A stretch of DNA of 64,000 bases from NCBI RefSeq assembly GCF_900230285.1, contig NZ_OCNK01000001.1:62001-126000 (forward strand), given 5' to 3'. The notes under the pieces are model-generated. The model did no database searches and was not told the origin of the DNA. It saw only the letters and a list, made by a program, of their open reading frames with translations. The position numbers were made by a program, and so were the translations under genes. Shown one piece after another: positions 49,333-56,655 of this stretch; position 1 is the first letter of the stretch, and each line of letters begins with the position of its first letter. The stretch comes from Blastococcus haudaquaticus (GTDB lineage: Bacteria > Actinomycetota > Actinomycetes > Mycobacteriales > Geodermatophilaceae).

Positions 49333-50141
49333 CGGGCGCCACCGGCGGTCGACACGCCCTCGGCCGCCGCGACGCTGTTGGCCAGCGACCCCAGTCCCTG
49401 GATCGTCACCTCGACGCGCTGCCCGGGCTGGATCGGGCCGACACCGGACGGCGTGCCGGTGAGGACGACGTCGCCCGGCAGCAGCGTCATCACCTGCGAG
49501 ATGTAGGAGATGAGGGTCGGCACGTCGAAGATCAGCTGGCTCGTGCGGCCCTGCTGGCGCGGCTCGCCGTCGACGGTGCAGGCGACCTCGAGGTCGGCCG
49601 GGTCCAGGCCCAGGCCGGGGAGGTCGGTCTCGATCCACGGGCCGATCGGGCAGAAGGAGTCGAATCCCTTGGCCCGGGTCCACTGCCCGTCGCTCTTCTG
49701 CATGTCCCGCTCGGTGACGTCGTTGCCGATCGTGTACCCGAAGATGCTGGCGGCCGCCTGGTCCGGCGTCACGTTGCGGGCACCGCGGGCGCCGATGACC
49801 ACGGCGAGCTCCGCCTCGTGGTGCACGTTGGTGCTGCCCGGCGGGATGCGGATGGCGTCGCCCGGGCCGATCACCGACGTCGAGGGCTTGAGGAACAGCA
49901 GCGGCTCCTTCGGGGCGTCGCCGGTGTTCATCTCGGCGATGTGGGCGGCGTAGTTCTTGCCGACGCACACCACCTTGCTGGGCAGGATCGGCGAGAGCAG
50001 CCGGATGTCCGCCTGCGCGTAGCGCGCTCCCGTGAAGGAGATCCGGCCGAACGGGTGGCCCTCGATCTGGGCCACCTGGCCGTCTCCGTCGAGAACGCCG
50101 AAGGACATGCCCTGGGGGGAGGCGAAACGAACGATGCGCAC
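49329..50141 (-). CDS. Fumarylacetoacetate hydrolase family protein
   Basis: A 270-aa FAH-domain enzyme acting on C-C bonds of acyl pyruvates or related keto acids. Motifs are [41 protein letters not shown] (metal ligands His/Glu), [13 protein letters not shown], and [13 protein letters not shown]. The exact substrate is unknown; an orthologue precedes gltX in mycobacteria (Rv2993c) as I recall. The GTG lies six bases after a TAGCCT box with no ribosome binding site, so it appears leaderless and heads the FAH-gltX-CPBP operon. Confidence 0.92.
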   Translation of the reverse strand: MRIVRFASPQGMSFGVLDGDGQVAQIEGHPFGRISFTGARYAQADIRLLSPILPSKVVCVGKNYAAHIAEMNTGDAPKEPLLFLKPSTSVIGPGDAIRIPPGSTNVHHEAELAVVIGARGARNVTPDQAAASIFGYTIGNDVTERDMQKSDGQWTRAKGFDSFCPIGPWIETDLPGLGLDPADLEVACTVDGEPRQQGRTSQLIFDVPTLISYISQVMTLLPGDVVLTGTPSGVGPIQPGQRVEVTIQGLGSLANSVAAAEGVSTAGGAR

Positions 50142-50147
50142 GCCCCG

Positions 50148-50179
50148 AGGCTAGTCCGGCCGCTCCGCTGCCCTAGCGT
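50148..50179. promoter_or_regulatory. Divergent pair of leaderless promoters (FAH and VOC genes)
   Basis: On the minus strand TAGCCT (50153-50148) ends six bases before the FAH GTG; on the plus strand TAGCGT (50174-50179) ends seven bases before the VOC ATG. The two -10 boxes are only 20 bases apart and neither gene has a ribosome binding site, so the -35 regions must overlap. Confidence 0.6.
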
Positions 50180-50186
50180 GGCGCCC

Positions 50187-50567
50187 ATGGCCTGCCGCTT
50201 CTCCGAGCTCGTCGTGGACTGCCACGACCCCGAGGCGCTCGCCGCCTTCTGGGCCGCCGTCCTGGACTACCGGGTCCTGGGCCGGGAGGAGGACGGCGCG
50301 GTGGAGATCGGCCCCGAGGCCGGTTTCGGTGGCGCGGCCCCCACCCTGGTGTTCGGCCGGGTCCCCGACCCCACGCCCGGCAAGCTGCGGATGCACATCG
50401 ACGTGAACGCCACCGATCGCGACCAGGACGCCGAGCTCGAGCGGCTGCTCGCGCTGGGCGCCACGCGGGCCGACGTCGGCCAGACCGGCGACGAGGGGTG
50501 GCACGTGCTCGCCGACCCGGAGGGCAACGAGTTCTGCCTGCTGCGCCGTCGGCTCGACCCGCTGTGA
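50187..50567 (+). CDS. VOC family protein
   Basis: A 126-aa glyoxalase/dioxygenase-fold protein: FSELVVDCHDPEALAAFWAAVL at the start, KLRMHIDVNATDRDQDAELERLLALGA in the middle and WHVLADPEGNEFCLL at the end, the two beta-alpha-beta-beta-beta units of the glyoxalase-like domain. The substrate is unknown. Transcribed from a probable leaderless promoter and followed by a hairpin. Confidence 0.88.
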   Translation: MACRFSELVVDCHDPEALAAFWAAVLDYRVLGREEDGAVEIGPEAGFGGAAPTLVFGRVPDPTPGKLRMHIDVNATDRDQDAELERLLALGATRADVGQTGDEGWHVLADPEGNEFCLLRRRLDPL

Positions 50568-50570
50568 CAC

Positions 50571-50589
50571 TGTCGGCCTCCGGCCGACA
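50571..50589 (+). terminator. Hairpin after the VOC gene
   Basis: TGTCGGCC-TCC-GGCCGACA is a perfect 8-bp stem three bases after the VOC stop codon. No T-run follows, as is usual for actinobacterial terminators. The rest of the gap to 50684 shows only GC-rich sequence. Confidence 0.6.
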
Positions 50590-50684
50590 CCGCGGCCAGG
50601 TGCCGTCCCCATCCCGCTGAGCCGTTGCGTCGTCGCTGCGCGGAGCCCTCCGGGCCCCACCCGCCACGACAGTCAGGAGTTCCC

Positions 50685-51014
50685 ATGATCCTCATCGTCG
50701 TGAAGATGCCCGTCCGTCCCGAGCGCGAGCAGGAGTGGGCCGTCCTGGCCGCCGACTACGCCCGGGCCGTGAACGCGGAGGAGGGCAGCCTGTTCTTCGA
50801 GTGGTCGCGCAGCGTCGAGGAGCCGGGTACCTGGGTGTGCATCGAGGGCTTCCGCGACGCCGACGCCGGCGGGGCCCACGTCGGCACCCAAGCGTTCCGG
50901 GACTTCGTCGAGCAGGCCCCCGACCTCGTGTCCGCCCAGCCGCAGATCATCTACGTCGACGCCGCCGACGTCCCCGGGTGGGGACCGATGGGTGAGATCC
51001 AGCCTCGGGGCTGA
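50685..51014 (+). CDS. Putative antibiotic-biosynthesis-monooxygenase (ABM) domain protein
   Basis: A 109-aa protein with the dimeric alpha-beta barrel layout: MILIVVKMPVRPEREQEWAVLAADYARAV at the start, SLFFEWSRSVEEPGTWVCIEGF, HVGTQAFRDFVEQAPDLVS and a final QIIYVDAADV strand. Relatives include quinol monooxygenase YgiN and heme-degrading enzymes, but small stand-alone members have varied roles. CAGGAG precedes the ATG. It is convergent with the ThDP enzyme gene, four bases apart. Confidence 0.85.
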   Translation: MILIVVKMPVRPEREQEWAVLAADYARAVNAEEGSLFFEWSRSVEEPGTWVCIEGFRDADAGGAHVGTQAFRDFVEQAPDLVSAQPQIIYVDAADVPGWGPMGEIQPRG

Positions 51015-51018
51015 CCGA

Positions 51019-52653
51019 TCAGGGGTTGAACTCCCGCTCCGGAGCGACGTCGATGTCCAGCAGCAGAGGCGCGTCCATCGTCCGCAGGCGGGGCAGGACG
51101 TCGTCGAGGACCTCGAGCAGCTGCTCGTAGCTGCTGATCCGCTGGGCCGGGCAGCCCAGGGCGGTGGCCAGGGCGGACAGCCGCACCTCGGGGAAGCCTG
51201 GCCAGGGGGCCTTGCCGCCGGCCCGCTCGGCCAGCTTGTCCATGATCGCGTAGCCCCCGTTGGCGAACACGATGAACAGGGCGCCGACGCCGTAGTTCGC
51301 CGCGGTCCACAGCGACTGGACGGCGTACATCGAGGAGCCGTCCCCGAGGAGCGCGATCACCGGGCGGTCGGGCCGGGCCATGCGGACCCCGATCGCGGCG
51401 GGCATGCCGAAGCCGAGCCCGCCCATGGCGACGCCGAGGTACCCCAGCGGCTCGCGCGAGGGGAGCATCTCCTCGAGGACCTGACGGGTGGACGGGGTCT
51501 CCTCCACGACCACGGTGTCCCGATCGGTGCGCTGGGCGAGCAGGGCGAACACGTGCGGCGCCCGCATCGGCTCGCCCGCTCCCGGCGGGGGCACGGTGGG
51601 CACCACCCGCCGCGCCCTGCCCGAGGGCTGCCGGCGCGCCACGCGCCCCGCAAGACCCGCGCAGAAGACCTCGGGGTCGGTGAGGACCGCCAGGTCGGCG
51701 GGGCTGCGGTGCACCTCGGCCGGGTCCTGGCTCACCTCGATCACGCGGACGCCGTCGGCCACGAAGGGCCCGTCCTCGTAGGGGTACTGGCGGAAGACCG
51801 GGGCGCCGACGACGAGGACCACGTCGTGCCCCTCGAGGGCGCCGCGCAGCCGCCCGCGGGACGCCGGGAGCAGCCCCTGGTAGTTCGGGTGGTCCTGCGG
51901 GAACCCCGCGCGCGCCCCGAAGGCCTCCTGGCGGACCGGTGCGTCGAGGGTCTCCGACAGCGCCACGAGCGCCGCCCGGGTGCCGGCGGTGTCGGCGCCG
52001 GCGCCCACCACGATCAGCGGGGACCGGGCCCCGTCGAGCAGCGTGGCCACCTCGTCGAGGGTCTGCTCGTCGACGCCGGCCGGGCGGCGCACCTCGCGCG
52101 GCGCGGCGGCGGGTCCCGCGCCGGCCATGGGCTGCGACCAGTCGTCCATCGGCACCACGACGATCGCGGGACCGCGGGCGGTCACCGCCTCGTGGTAGGC
52201 CCGGGCGATCGCGCCGGGGACGTCCTGCGCGGTCGCGGGGGTGTTGACCCAGACCGGGTAGTCGCCGGCCAGTCCCTCGAGCCGTCCGGTGAGGAACGGT
52301 TCCAGGGCCAGGTGCCGACGGTCCTGCTGGCCGACCACCACGACCAGGGGCGCCCGGTTGACGCGGGCGGTCGCGAGCGCGCCGACGGCGTTGCCCAGGC
52401 CGGCGGTGGTGTGCAGGTTGACCAGGGCCGGGCGCTCGGCGGCGATCGCCCAGCCGGTCGCGACGCCGACGACCGAGCCCTCGTGCAGGGCGAGGACGAA
52501 CCGGATGTCGTCCGGCAGGCCGGTCAGGAAGGGCACCTCGGTGGAGCCCGGATTGGCGAAGATCGTCGTCAGACCCAGCCGCCGGAAGGTGTCCAGGGTG
52601 GCCTCCCGAACGGTCGGCGCCGCCCCCGTCCCGGTCGTCGTCGTGCCGCCCAC
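51019..52653 (-). CDS. Benzoylformate decarboxylase-like ThDP-dependent enzyme
   Basis: A 544-aa thiamine-diphosphate enzyme closest in pattern to benzoylformate decarboxylase (MdlC). Visible are NPGSTEVPFL (equivalent of Ser26), ALHEGSVVGVATG (catalytic Glu), NLHTTAGLGNAVGAL (His70) and the ThDP/Mg site GDGSSMYAVQS...FANGGY. The position of the second catalytic His (His281 in the Pseudomonas enzyme, in FRYHQY) is Tyr here (FRQYPY), so benzoylformate may not be the substrate. It lies three bases behind the binding-protein gene and shares its regulated promoter. Confidence 0.8.
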   Translation of the reverse strand: MGGTTTTGTGAAPTVREATLDTFRRLGLTTIFANPGSTEVPFLTGLPDDIRFVLALHEGSVVGVATGWAIAAERPALVNLHTTAGLGNAVGALATARVNRAPLVVVVGQQDRRHLALEPFLTGRLEGLAGDYPVWVNTPATAQDVPGAIARAYHEAVTARGPAIVVVPMDDWSQPMAGAGPAAAPREVRRPAGVDEQTLDEVATLLDGARSPLIVVGAGADTAGTRAALVALSETLDAPVRQEAFGARAGFPQDHPNYQGLLPASRGRLRGALEGHDVVLVVGAPVFRQYPYEDGPFVADGVRVIEVSQDPAEVHRSPADLAVLTDPEVFCAGLAGRVARRQPSGRARRVVPTVPPPGAGEPMRAPHVFALLAQRTDRDTVVVEETPSTRQVLEEMLPSREPLGYLGVAMGGLGFGMPAAIGVRMARPDRPVIALLGDGSSMYAVQSLWTAANYGVGALFIVFANGGYAIMDKLAERAGGKAPWPGFPEVRLSALATALGCPAQRISSYEQLLEVLDDVLPRLRTMDAPLLLDIDVAPEREFNP

Positions 52654-52656
52654 GGG

Positions 52657-53637
52657 TCAGTCGGTCGCGAGCAGCGAGTCGACGTCGGCCTGCTCGGAGG
52701 TGATGCCGAACTCCTGCATCAGCTCGGCGACCGTCTCGACCGACTCCACGTCGATCTCGGCCGGGAAGGACGGCAGCGCGATCGCTTCGGCGGCCTCCGG
52801 CGGCACCTGTGTGTAGGTCAGGATGATGCGGCGGACCTCGTCGGGGTTCTCGTTCGCGTAGGTGAGGGACTCCTCCATGGCGGCCTGGAACTCGTCGACC
52901 AGCTCCGGGTCCTCCTGCAGCATCTGCTCGGTGGTGAAGTAGCAGGCCACCGTCAGGTTCTCGATGGGCTCGGCGAACGGCGCGAGGATCGATCGGCTCC
53001 CCTGGTTCTTCGACACCGTCAGGAACGGTTCGACGACCCACGCGGCATCGACGTCGCCGCCGGCCACCGCTGCGGGCATCTCCGGGAAGGGCAGCTCGAC
53101 GAAGTTGACGTCGGAGGGGTCGCCACCGGCGTCCTCGATCGCCTTCCGGATCGTCACCTCGCCGATGTTCTTCAGGTTGTTCACCGCGACGGTCCGGCCC
53201 TGGAGTCCGGAGGCATCCTGGATGGCGCTGTCCCCGGGCACGACGACGCCGGAGAAGTCGGTCTCGGGGTCGCCGGTCGTCGCGACGCCGTTGGCCACGA
53301 TGCGCAGCGGCAGACCCTCGGAGCCCGCCAGGAGCACCGACGTCACGTTGCCGAAGGAGAAGTCGTAGTCGCCCGACACGACGCCGGGGACGGCGGCGGC
53401 GCCACCTGACCCGGGGACCAGCTCGACGTCCATGCCGCGGTCCTCGAAGAAGCCCTGCTCCACACCGAGGTAGATGGGCGCGACGTCGACGATCGGGATG
53501 ACGCCCACGCGGAGCTCGCGGACCTCCTGCGCATCGCCGCCCCCACCCCCGCCGTCCCCGGAGGAGTCGTCACCTCCGCAGGCAGCGAGCGGGATCAGCA
53601 GCGCCAGAGCCGCGACGGGGGTGAGCAGGCGACGCAT
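52657..53637 (-). CDS. ABC transporter substrate-binding lipoprotein, SsuA/THI5-like
   Basis: A 326-aa exported binding protein with signal peptide and lipobox LAAC at residues 17-20, followed by a Gly/Asp linker and a type II periplasmic-binding fold: RVGVIPIVDVAPIYLGVEQGFFEDRGMDV, FSFGNVTSVLLAGSEGLPL, VAVNNLKNIGEVTIRKA, DAAWVVEPFL. The family binds sulfonates, nitrate, pyrimidine precursors or aromatic acids. No permease or ATPase gene is adjacent, so it is an orphan. GAAGGAG precedes the ATG. It is first in a two-gene operon with the ThDP enzyme. Confidence 0.88.
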   Translation of the reverse strand: MRRLLTPVAALALLIPLAACGGDDSSGDGGGGGGDAQEVRELRVGVIPIVDVAPIYLGVEQGFFEDRGMDVELVPGSGGAAAVPGVVSGDYDFSFGNVTSVLLAGSEGLPLRIVANGVATTGDPETDFSGVVVPGDSAIQDASGLQGRTVAVNNLKNIGEVTIRKAIEDAGGDPSDVNFVELPFPEMPAAVAGGDVDAAWVVEPFLTVSKNQGSRSILAPFAEPIENLTVACYFTTEQMLQEDPELVDEFQAAMEESLTYANENPDEVRRIILTYTQVPPEAAEAIALPSFPAEIDVESVETVAELMQEFGITSEQADVDSLLATD

Positions 53638-53669
53638 GGGGACTCCTTCGGCCGGGGAAGGGCGAGCGG

Positions 53670-53686
53670 TGTTCGCATGGCGAACA
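53670..53686. promoter_or_regulatory. Candidate operator TGTTCGC-n3-GCGAACA
   Basis: A perfect 7-bp inverted repeat with a 3-base spacer, about ten bases downstream of the expected transcription start of the binding-protein operon. The size and sequence resemble operators of IclR-family repressors. No regulator gene is adjacent. Confidence 0.65.
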
Positions 53687-53701
53687 TCCGTTCCCTTCCT
53701 G

Positions 53702-53730
53702 AACCTATGGCGTGCCCCAGGTCACGTCAA
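53702..53730 (-). promoter_or_regulatory. Near-consensus sigma-70-type promoter of the binding-protein/ThDP operon
   Basis: On the minus strand TTGACG (53730-53725), 17-base spacer, TAGGTT (53707-53702). This is the best -35/-10 match in the window and lies 65 bases before the binding-protein ATG, with the palindromic operator just downstream. Confidence 0.7.
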
Positions 53731-53791
53731 ACGGGGTCGCCGGGTCCCGTGCTGCAGGGCGGCGAGCCGTCCTCGGGCGAGCGCCGAGCCG

Positions 53792-55393
53792 TCACCCCTC
53801 GGTGGGCGTGCGGCGCACCACGGCATAGGTCAGGGCGTCCACGAGGGCGTGCCAGGAGGCCTCGACGATGTTGTCGTGGACGCCGACGGTGGTCCACTCG
53901 CCCACCCCGTCCGTGGTGGTGATCAGCACGCGGGTGGTGGCGCTGGTGCCGCCCTTCCAGCCGAGGATGCGGACCTTGTAGTCGGCCAGCGACACCCCGG
54001 CCAGCTGCGGGTACCGGCTCACCAGCGCCTGCCGGAGGGCGTTGTCGAGCGCGTTGACCGGCCCGTTCCCCTCGCCGGTGCTGATGACCCGCTCCCGCGT
54101 GCCGTCGGGGTTCACCAGGTGCACCTTCACCGTGGCCTCGCTGACGACGACGCCGTTCCCCCAGTGCTCCACGGAGGTGCGGTAGCTCTCCAGCTCGAAC
54201 AGCGGCGCAGGCGCGTCGGGCAGCTGCCCGCGCAGGAGCAGCTCGAAGGACGCGTCGGCGGCCTCGAAGGACCAGCCGTCGGCCTCCAGCACCTTCACCT
54301 GGTCGACGACCCGGCCGATGGCGTCGCCCTGCCCGACGAGGTCGACGCCGAGTTCCCGGCCCTTGAGCTCGATCGAGGCACGACCGGCCATCTCGGTGAC
54401 CAGGATGCGCATGTCGTTGCCCACGAGCGCGGGATCGAGGTGGTTGTAGAGCTCTGGCCGCACCTTGATGGCACTGGCGTGGAGGCCCGCCTTGTGGGCG
54501 AAGGCGGACGCGCCGACGAAGGGCTGGTGCTCGTCGGGGGCGATGTTCGCGAGCTCGGCGATCGCGTGGCTGACGCGCTGCAGCTCCGGCAGGCACTCCG
54601 CGGGCACGACCGGCAGGCCCATCTTGGTGACCAGGTTGCCGATGAGCGCGAACGTGTCGGCGTTGCCGGCCCGCTCGCCGTAGCCGTTGGCGGTCCCCTG
54701 CACGTGGGTGACGCCGGCCTCGACCGCTGCGAGCGTGTTGGCCACCGCGCAGCCGGTGTCGTCCTGGCAGTGGATCCCGAGCCTTCCCGCCGTCCGCGAG
54801 CGCACGTCGGCGACGACGCGCCCGACGCCCATGGGCAGCATCCCGCCGTTGGTGTCGCAGAGGACCCCGACCTCGGCACCCGCCGCGAACGCCGTCTCGA
54901 GAACCCGCACGCCGTAGTCCGGGTCGGTGGCGTAGCCGTCGAAGAAGTGCTCGCAGTCGAGGAACACCCGGCGGCCGTGGGCGACGAAGAAGGCCACCGT
55001 GTCGGCGACCATCGCCAGGTTCTCCTCGAGCGTCGTGCGCAGCGCCTCCCGGACGTGGCGGACGTCGGACTTGGCGACGAGGCAGACGACCGGCGCCTCC
55101 GCCTCGAGCAGCGCGCGGACCTGCGGGTCCTCCTCGACCCGGACGCCGGCCTTGCGGGTCGCCCCGAACGCCACCAGCTGCGCGTGCCGGAGCTTCAGCT
55201 CGGTGCGGGCGCGGGCGAAGAACTCGGTGTCCTTGGGCAGCGCCCCCGGCCAGCCCCCTTCGATGAAGCCCACGCCGATCTCGTCGAGCAGCCGCGCCAC
55301 GGCGAGCTTGTCGGCCACGGAGTAGCTGACGCCCTCCCGCTGGGCGCCGTCGCGCAGGGTGGTGTCGAAGACGTGGAAGTCGGTGCTGGTCAT
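53792..55393 (-). CDS. cimA: (R)-citramalate synthase
   Basis: Condenses pyruvate and acetyl-CoA to citramalate, a threonine-independent route to isoleucine. The 533-aa protein belongs to the citramalate/isopropylmalate synthase family: FDTTLRDGAQREGVSYSV, FIEGGWPGALPKD, HCQDDTGCAVANTLAAVEAG, GTANGYGERAGN and a C-terminal LeuA-dimer regulatory domain. The GGWPGA and long internal pattern match the CimA/LeuA-type-2 branch. AGGAG is five bases before the ATG. An attenuator with three Ile codons lies upstream, which supports a role in isoleucine synthesis. Confidence 0.94.
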   Translation of the reverse strand: MTSTDFHVFDTTLRDGAQREGVSYSVADKLAVARLLDEIGVGFIEGGWPGALPKDTEFFARARTELKLRHAQLVAFGATRKAGVRVEEDPQVRALLEAEAPVVCLVAKSDVRHVREALRTTLEENLAMVADTVAFFVAHGRRVFLDCEHFFDGYATDPDYGVRVLETAFAAGAEVGVLCDTNGGMLPMGVGRVVADVRSRTAGRLGIHCQDDTGCAVANTLAAVEAGVTHVQGTANGYGERAGNADTFALIGNLVTKMGLPVVPAECLPELQRVSHAIAELANIAPDEHQPFVGASAFAHKAGLHASAIKVRPELYNHLDPALVGNDMRILVTEMAGRASIELKGRELGVDLVGQGDAIGRVVDQVKVLEADGWSFEAADASFELLLRGQLPDAPAPLFELESYRTSVEHWGNGVVVSEATVKVHLVNPDGTRERVISTGEGNGPVNALDNALRQALVSRYPQLAGVSLADYKVRILGWKGGTSATTRVLITTTDGVGEWTTVGVHDNIVEASWHALVDALTYAVVRRTPTEG

Positions 55394-55428
55394 GGGAACT
55401 CCTGGAGCGGTGATCCGGCCCGAACACG

Positions 55429-55484
55429 AAAAAGACCCCCCGGGTACGGGAGGTCTGCGCGCAGTCGGGGAGCTGACTGCGCGC
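55429..55484 (-). promoter_or_regulatory. cimA transcription attenuator (two hairpins, T-run)
   Basis: In the direction of transcription a first hairpin GCGCGCAGTC-AGCTCCCC-GACTGCGCGC (55484-55457, perfect 10-bp stem) begins at the leader stop codon, followed at once by AGACC-TCCCGTACCCGGGG-GGTCT and TTTTT (to 55429), a rho-independent terminator. It ends 36 bases before the cimA ATG. With the leader peptide it makes a classic amino-acid attenuator. The antiterminator pairing was not identified by eye. Confidence 0.8.
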
Positions 55485-55525
55485 TAGCTGATGATGATCG
55501 TGCCGACGGTGTGCATCGCCACCAT
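55484..55525 (-). CDS. Leader peptide of the cimA attenuator
   Basis: A 13-residue open frame MVAMHTVGTIIIS with three consecutive ATC isoleucine codons followed by Ser and a TAG stop. It lies in the 205-base gap between leuB and cimA, just before the attenuator hairpins. Ribosome stalling at the Ile codons when charged tRNA-Ile is low would favour read-through into cimA. No strong ribosome binding site is seen, so the exact start (first or second ATG) is unsure. Confidence 0.7.
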   Translation of the reverse strand: MVAMHTVGTIIIS

Positions 55526-55598
55526 GAAAGCACGCAGGCCGCCCCGCTGGTGCGGCCGGTGGGCCGGTGGCCGACCGCCAGTGGCGGCCGGCCCCGGA

Positions 55599-56621
55599 TT
55601 ATCCGCCGGCGAGCGCGGCGAGCCGGTCGCCGACGTCGGTCGTGCGCACGGGGCCCTGCGGTGAGCGGGTGGAGAGGTCGAAGGCGACCGCCGCGTGGAC
55701 CTTCTTGGCCTGCTCCGTCCGGCCCAGGTGCTCCAGGAGCAGCGCCACCGACAGCACGGTGGCCGTGGGGTCGGCGATGCCCTGGCCCGCGATGTCGGGC
55801 GCCGATCCGTGCACCGGCTCGAACATGCTCGGGTTCGTGCCCGAGGCGTCGAGGTTGCCGCTGGCCGCCAGCCCGATGCCCCCGGTGACCGCGGCGGCGA
55901 TGTCGGTGACGATGTCGCCGAAGAGGTTGTCGGTGACGATGACGTCGTACCGGCCCGGGTCGGTGATGAAGAACATCGAGGCGGCGTCGACGTGCTGGTA
56001 GGCGACGGTGACCTCGGGGAACTCCGCGGACACCTCCTCCACCGTGCGCGACCAGAGCCCGCCGGCATGGGTCAGCACGTTGGTCTTGTGGATCAGTGTG
56101 AGGTGCTTGCGCGGGCGGGCCACGGCCCGCTCGAACGCGTAGCGGACGACCCGCTCCACGCCGAAGGCCGTGTTCAGGCTGACCTCGGTGGCGACCTCGT
56201 GCGGGGTGTCCTTCCGCAGCACGCCGCCGTTGCCCACGTAGGGCCCCTCGGTGCCCTCGCGCACGCACAGCATGTCGATCGGTCCGGGGTCGGCCAACGG
56301 GCTCGTGACCCCGTCGAACAACCGGGCGGGACGCAGGTTGATGTGGTGGTCGAGCTCGAAGCGCAGCCGCAGCAGCAGACCGCGCTCGAGGATGCCCGGC
56401 GGGACGCTCGGGTCGCCGATCGCGCCGAGCAGGATCGCGTCGTGCCCGCGCAGCTCGTCGACGACCGTGTCGGGGAGCAGCTCACCGGTCCGCTGCCAGC
56501 GCATGGCACCGAGGTCGTAGTGGGTGGGCTCGACGTCGGGGGCGACCTCCCGCAGGACCTTCAGGCCCTCCGCGACGACCTCGGGACCGATGCCGTCACC
56601 GGCGATGACTGCCAAACGCAT
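55599..56621 (-). CDS. leuB: 3-isopropylmalate dehydrogenase
   Basis: Oxidative decarboxylation step of leucine synthesis; also oxidises 3-methylmalate in the citramalate route. The 340-aa protein has [37 protein letters not shown], the KTNVL catalytic region and [20 protein letters not shown], then [18 protein letters not shown] (NAD site). AGGAG precedes the ATG. It is transcribed with serA upstream and cimA downstream. Confidence 0.95.
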   Translation of the reverse strand: MRLAVIAGDGIGPEVVAEGLKVLREVAPDVEPTHYDLGAMRWQRTGELLPDTVVDELRGHDAILLGAIGDPSVPPGILERGLLLRLRFELDHHINLRPARLFDGVTSPLADPGPIDMLCVREGTEGPYVGNGGVLRKDTPHEVATEVSLNTAFGVERVVRYAFERAVARPRKHLTLIHKTNVLTHAGGLWSRTVEEVSAEFPEVTVAYQHVDAASMFFITDPGRYDVIVTDNLFGDIVTDIAAAVTGGIGLAASGNLDASGTNPSMFEPVHGSAPDIAGQGIADPTATVLSVALLLEHLGRTEQAKKVHAAVAFDLSTRSPQGPVRTTDVGDRLAALAGG

Positions 56622-56655
56622 GGGGGACGACTCCTGAGGTCAGTGGGCGGTGAGG

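Noticed and set aside
53741-53790. Another copy of the dispersed repeat after the binding-protein promoter
   Set aside because: There is a direct GAGCCGTC repeat and a CTGCAGG, but the AAGGACCCC end and terminal inverted repeats are missing.
55429-55525. T-box riboswitch before cimA (also considered before ilvB)
   Set aside because: No specifier-loop or T-box sequence is visible; short leader peptides with the right codons explain the terminators better.
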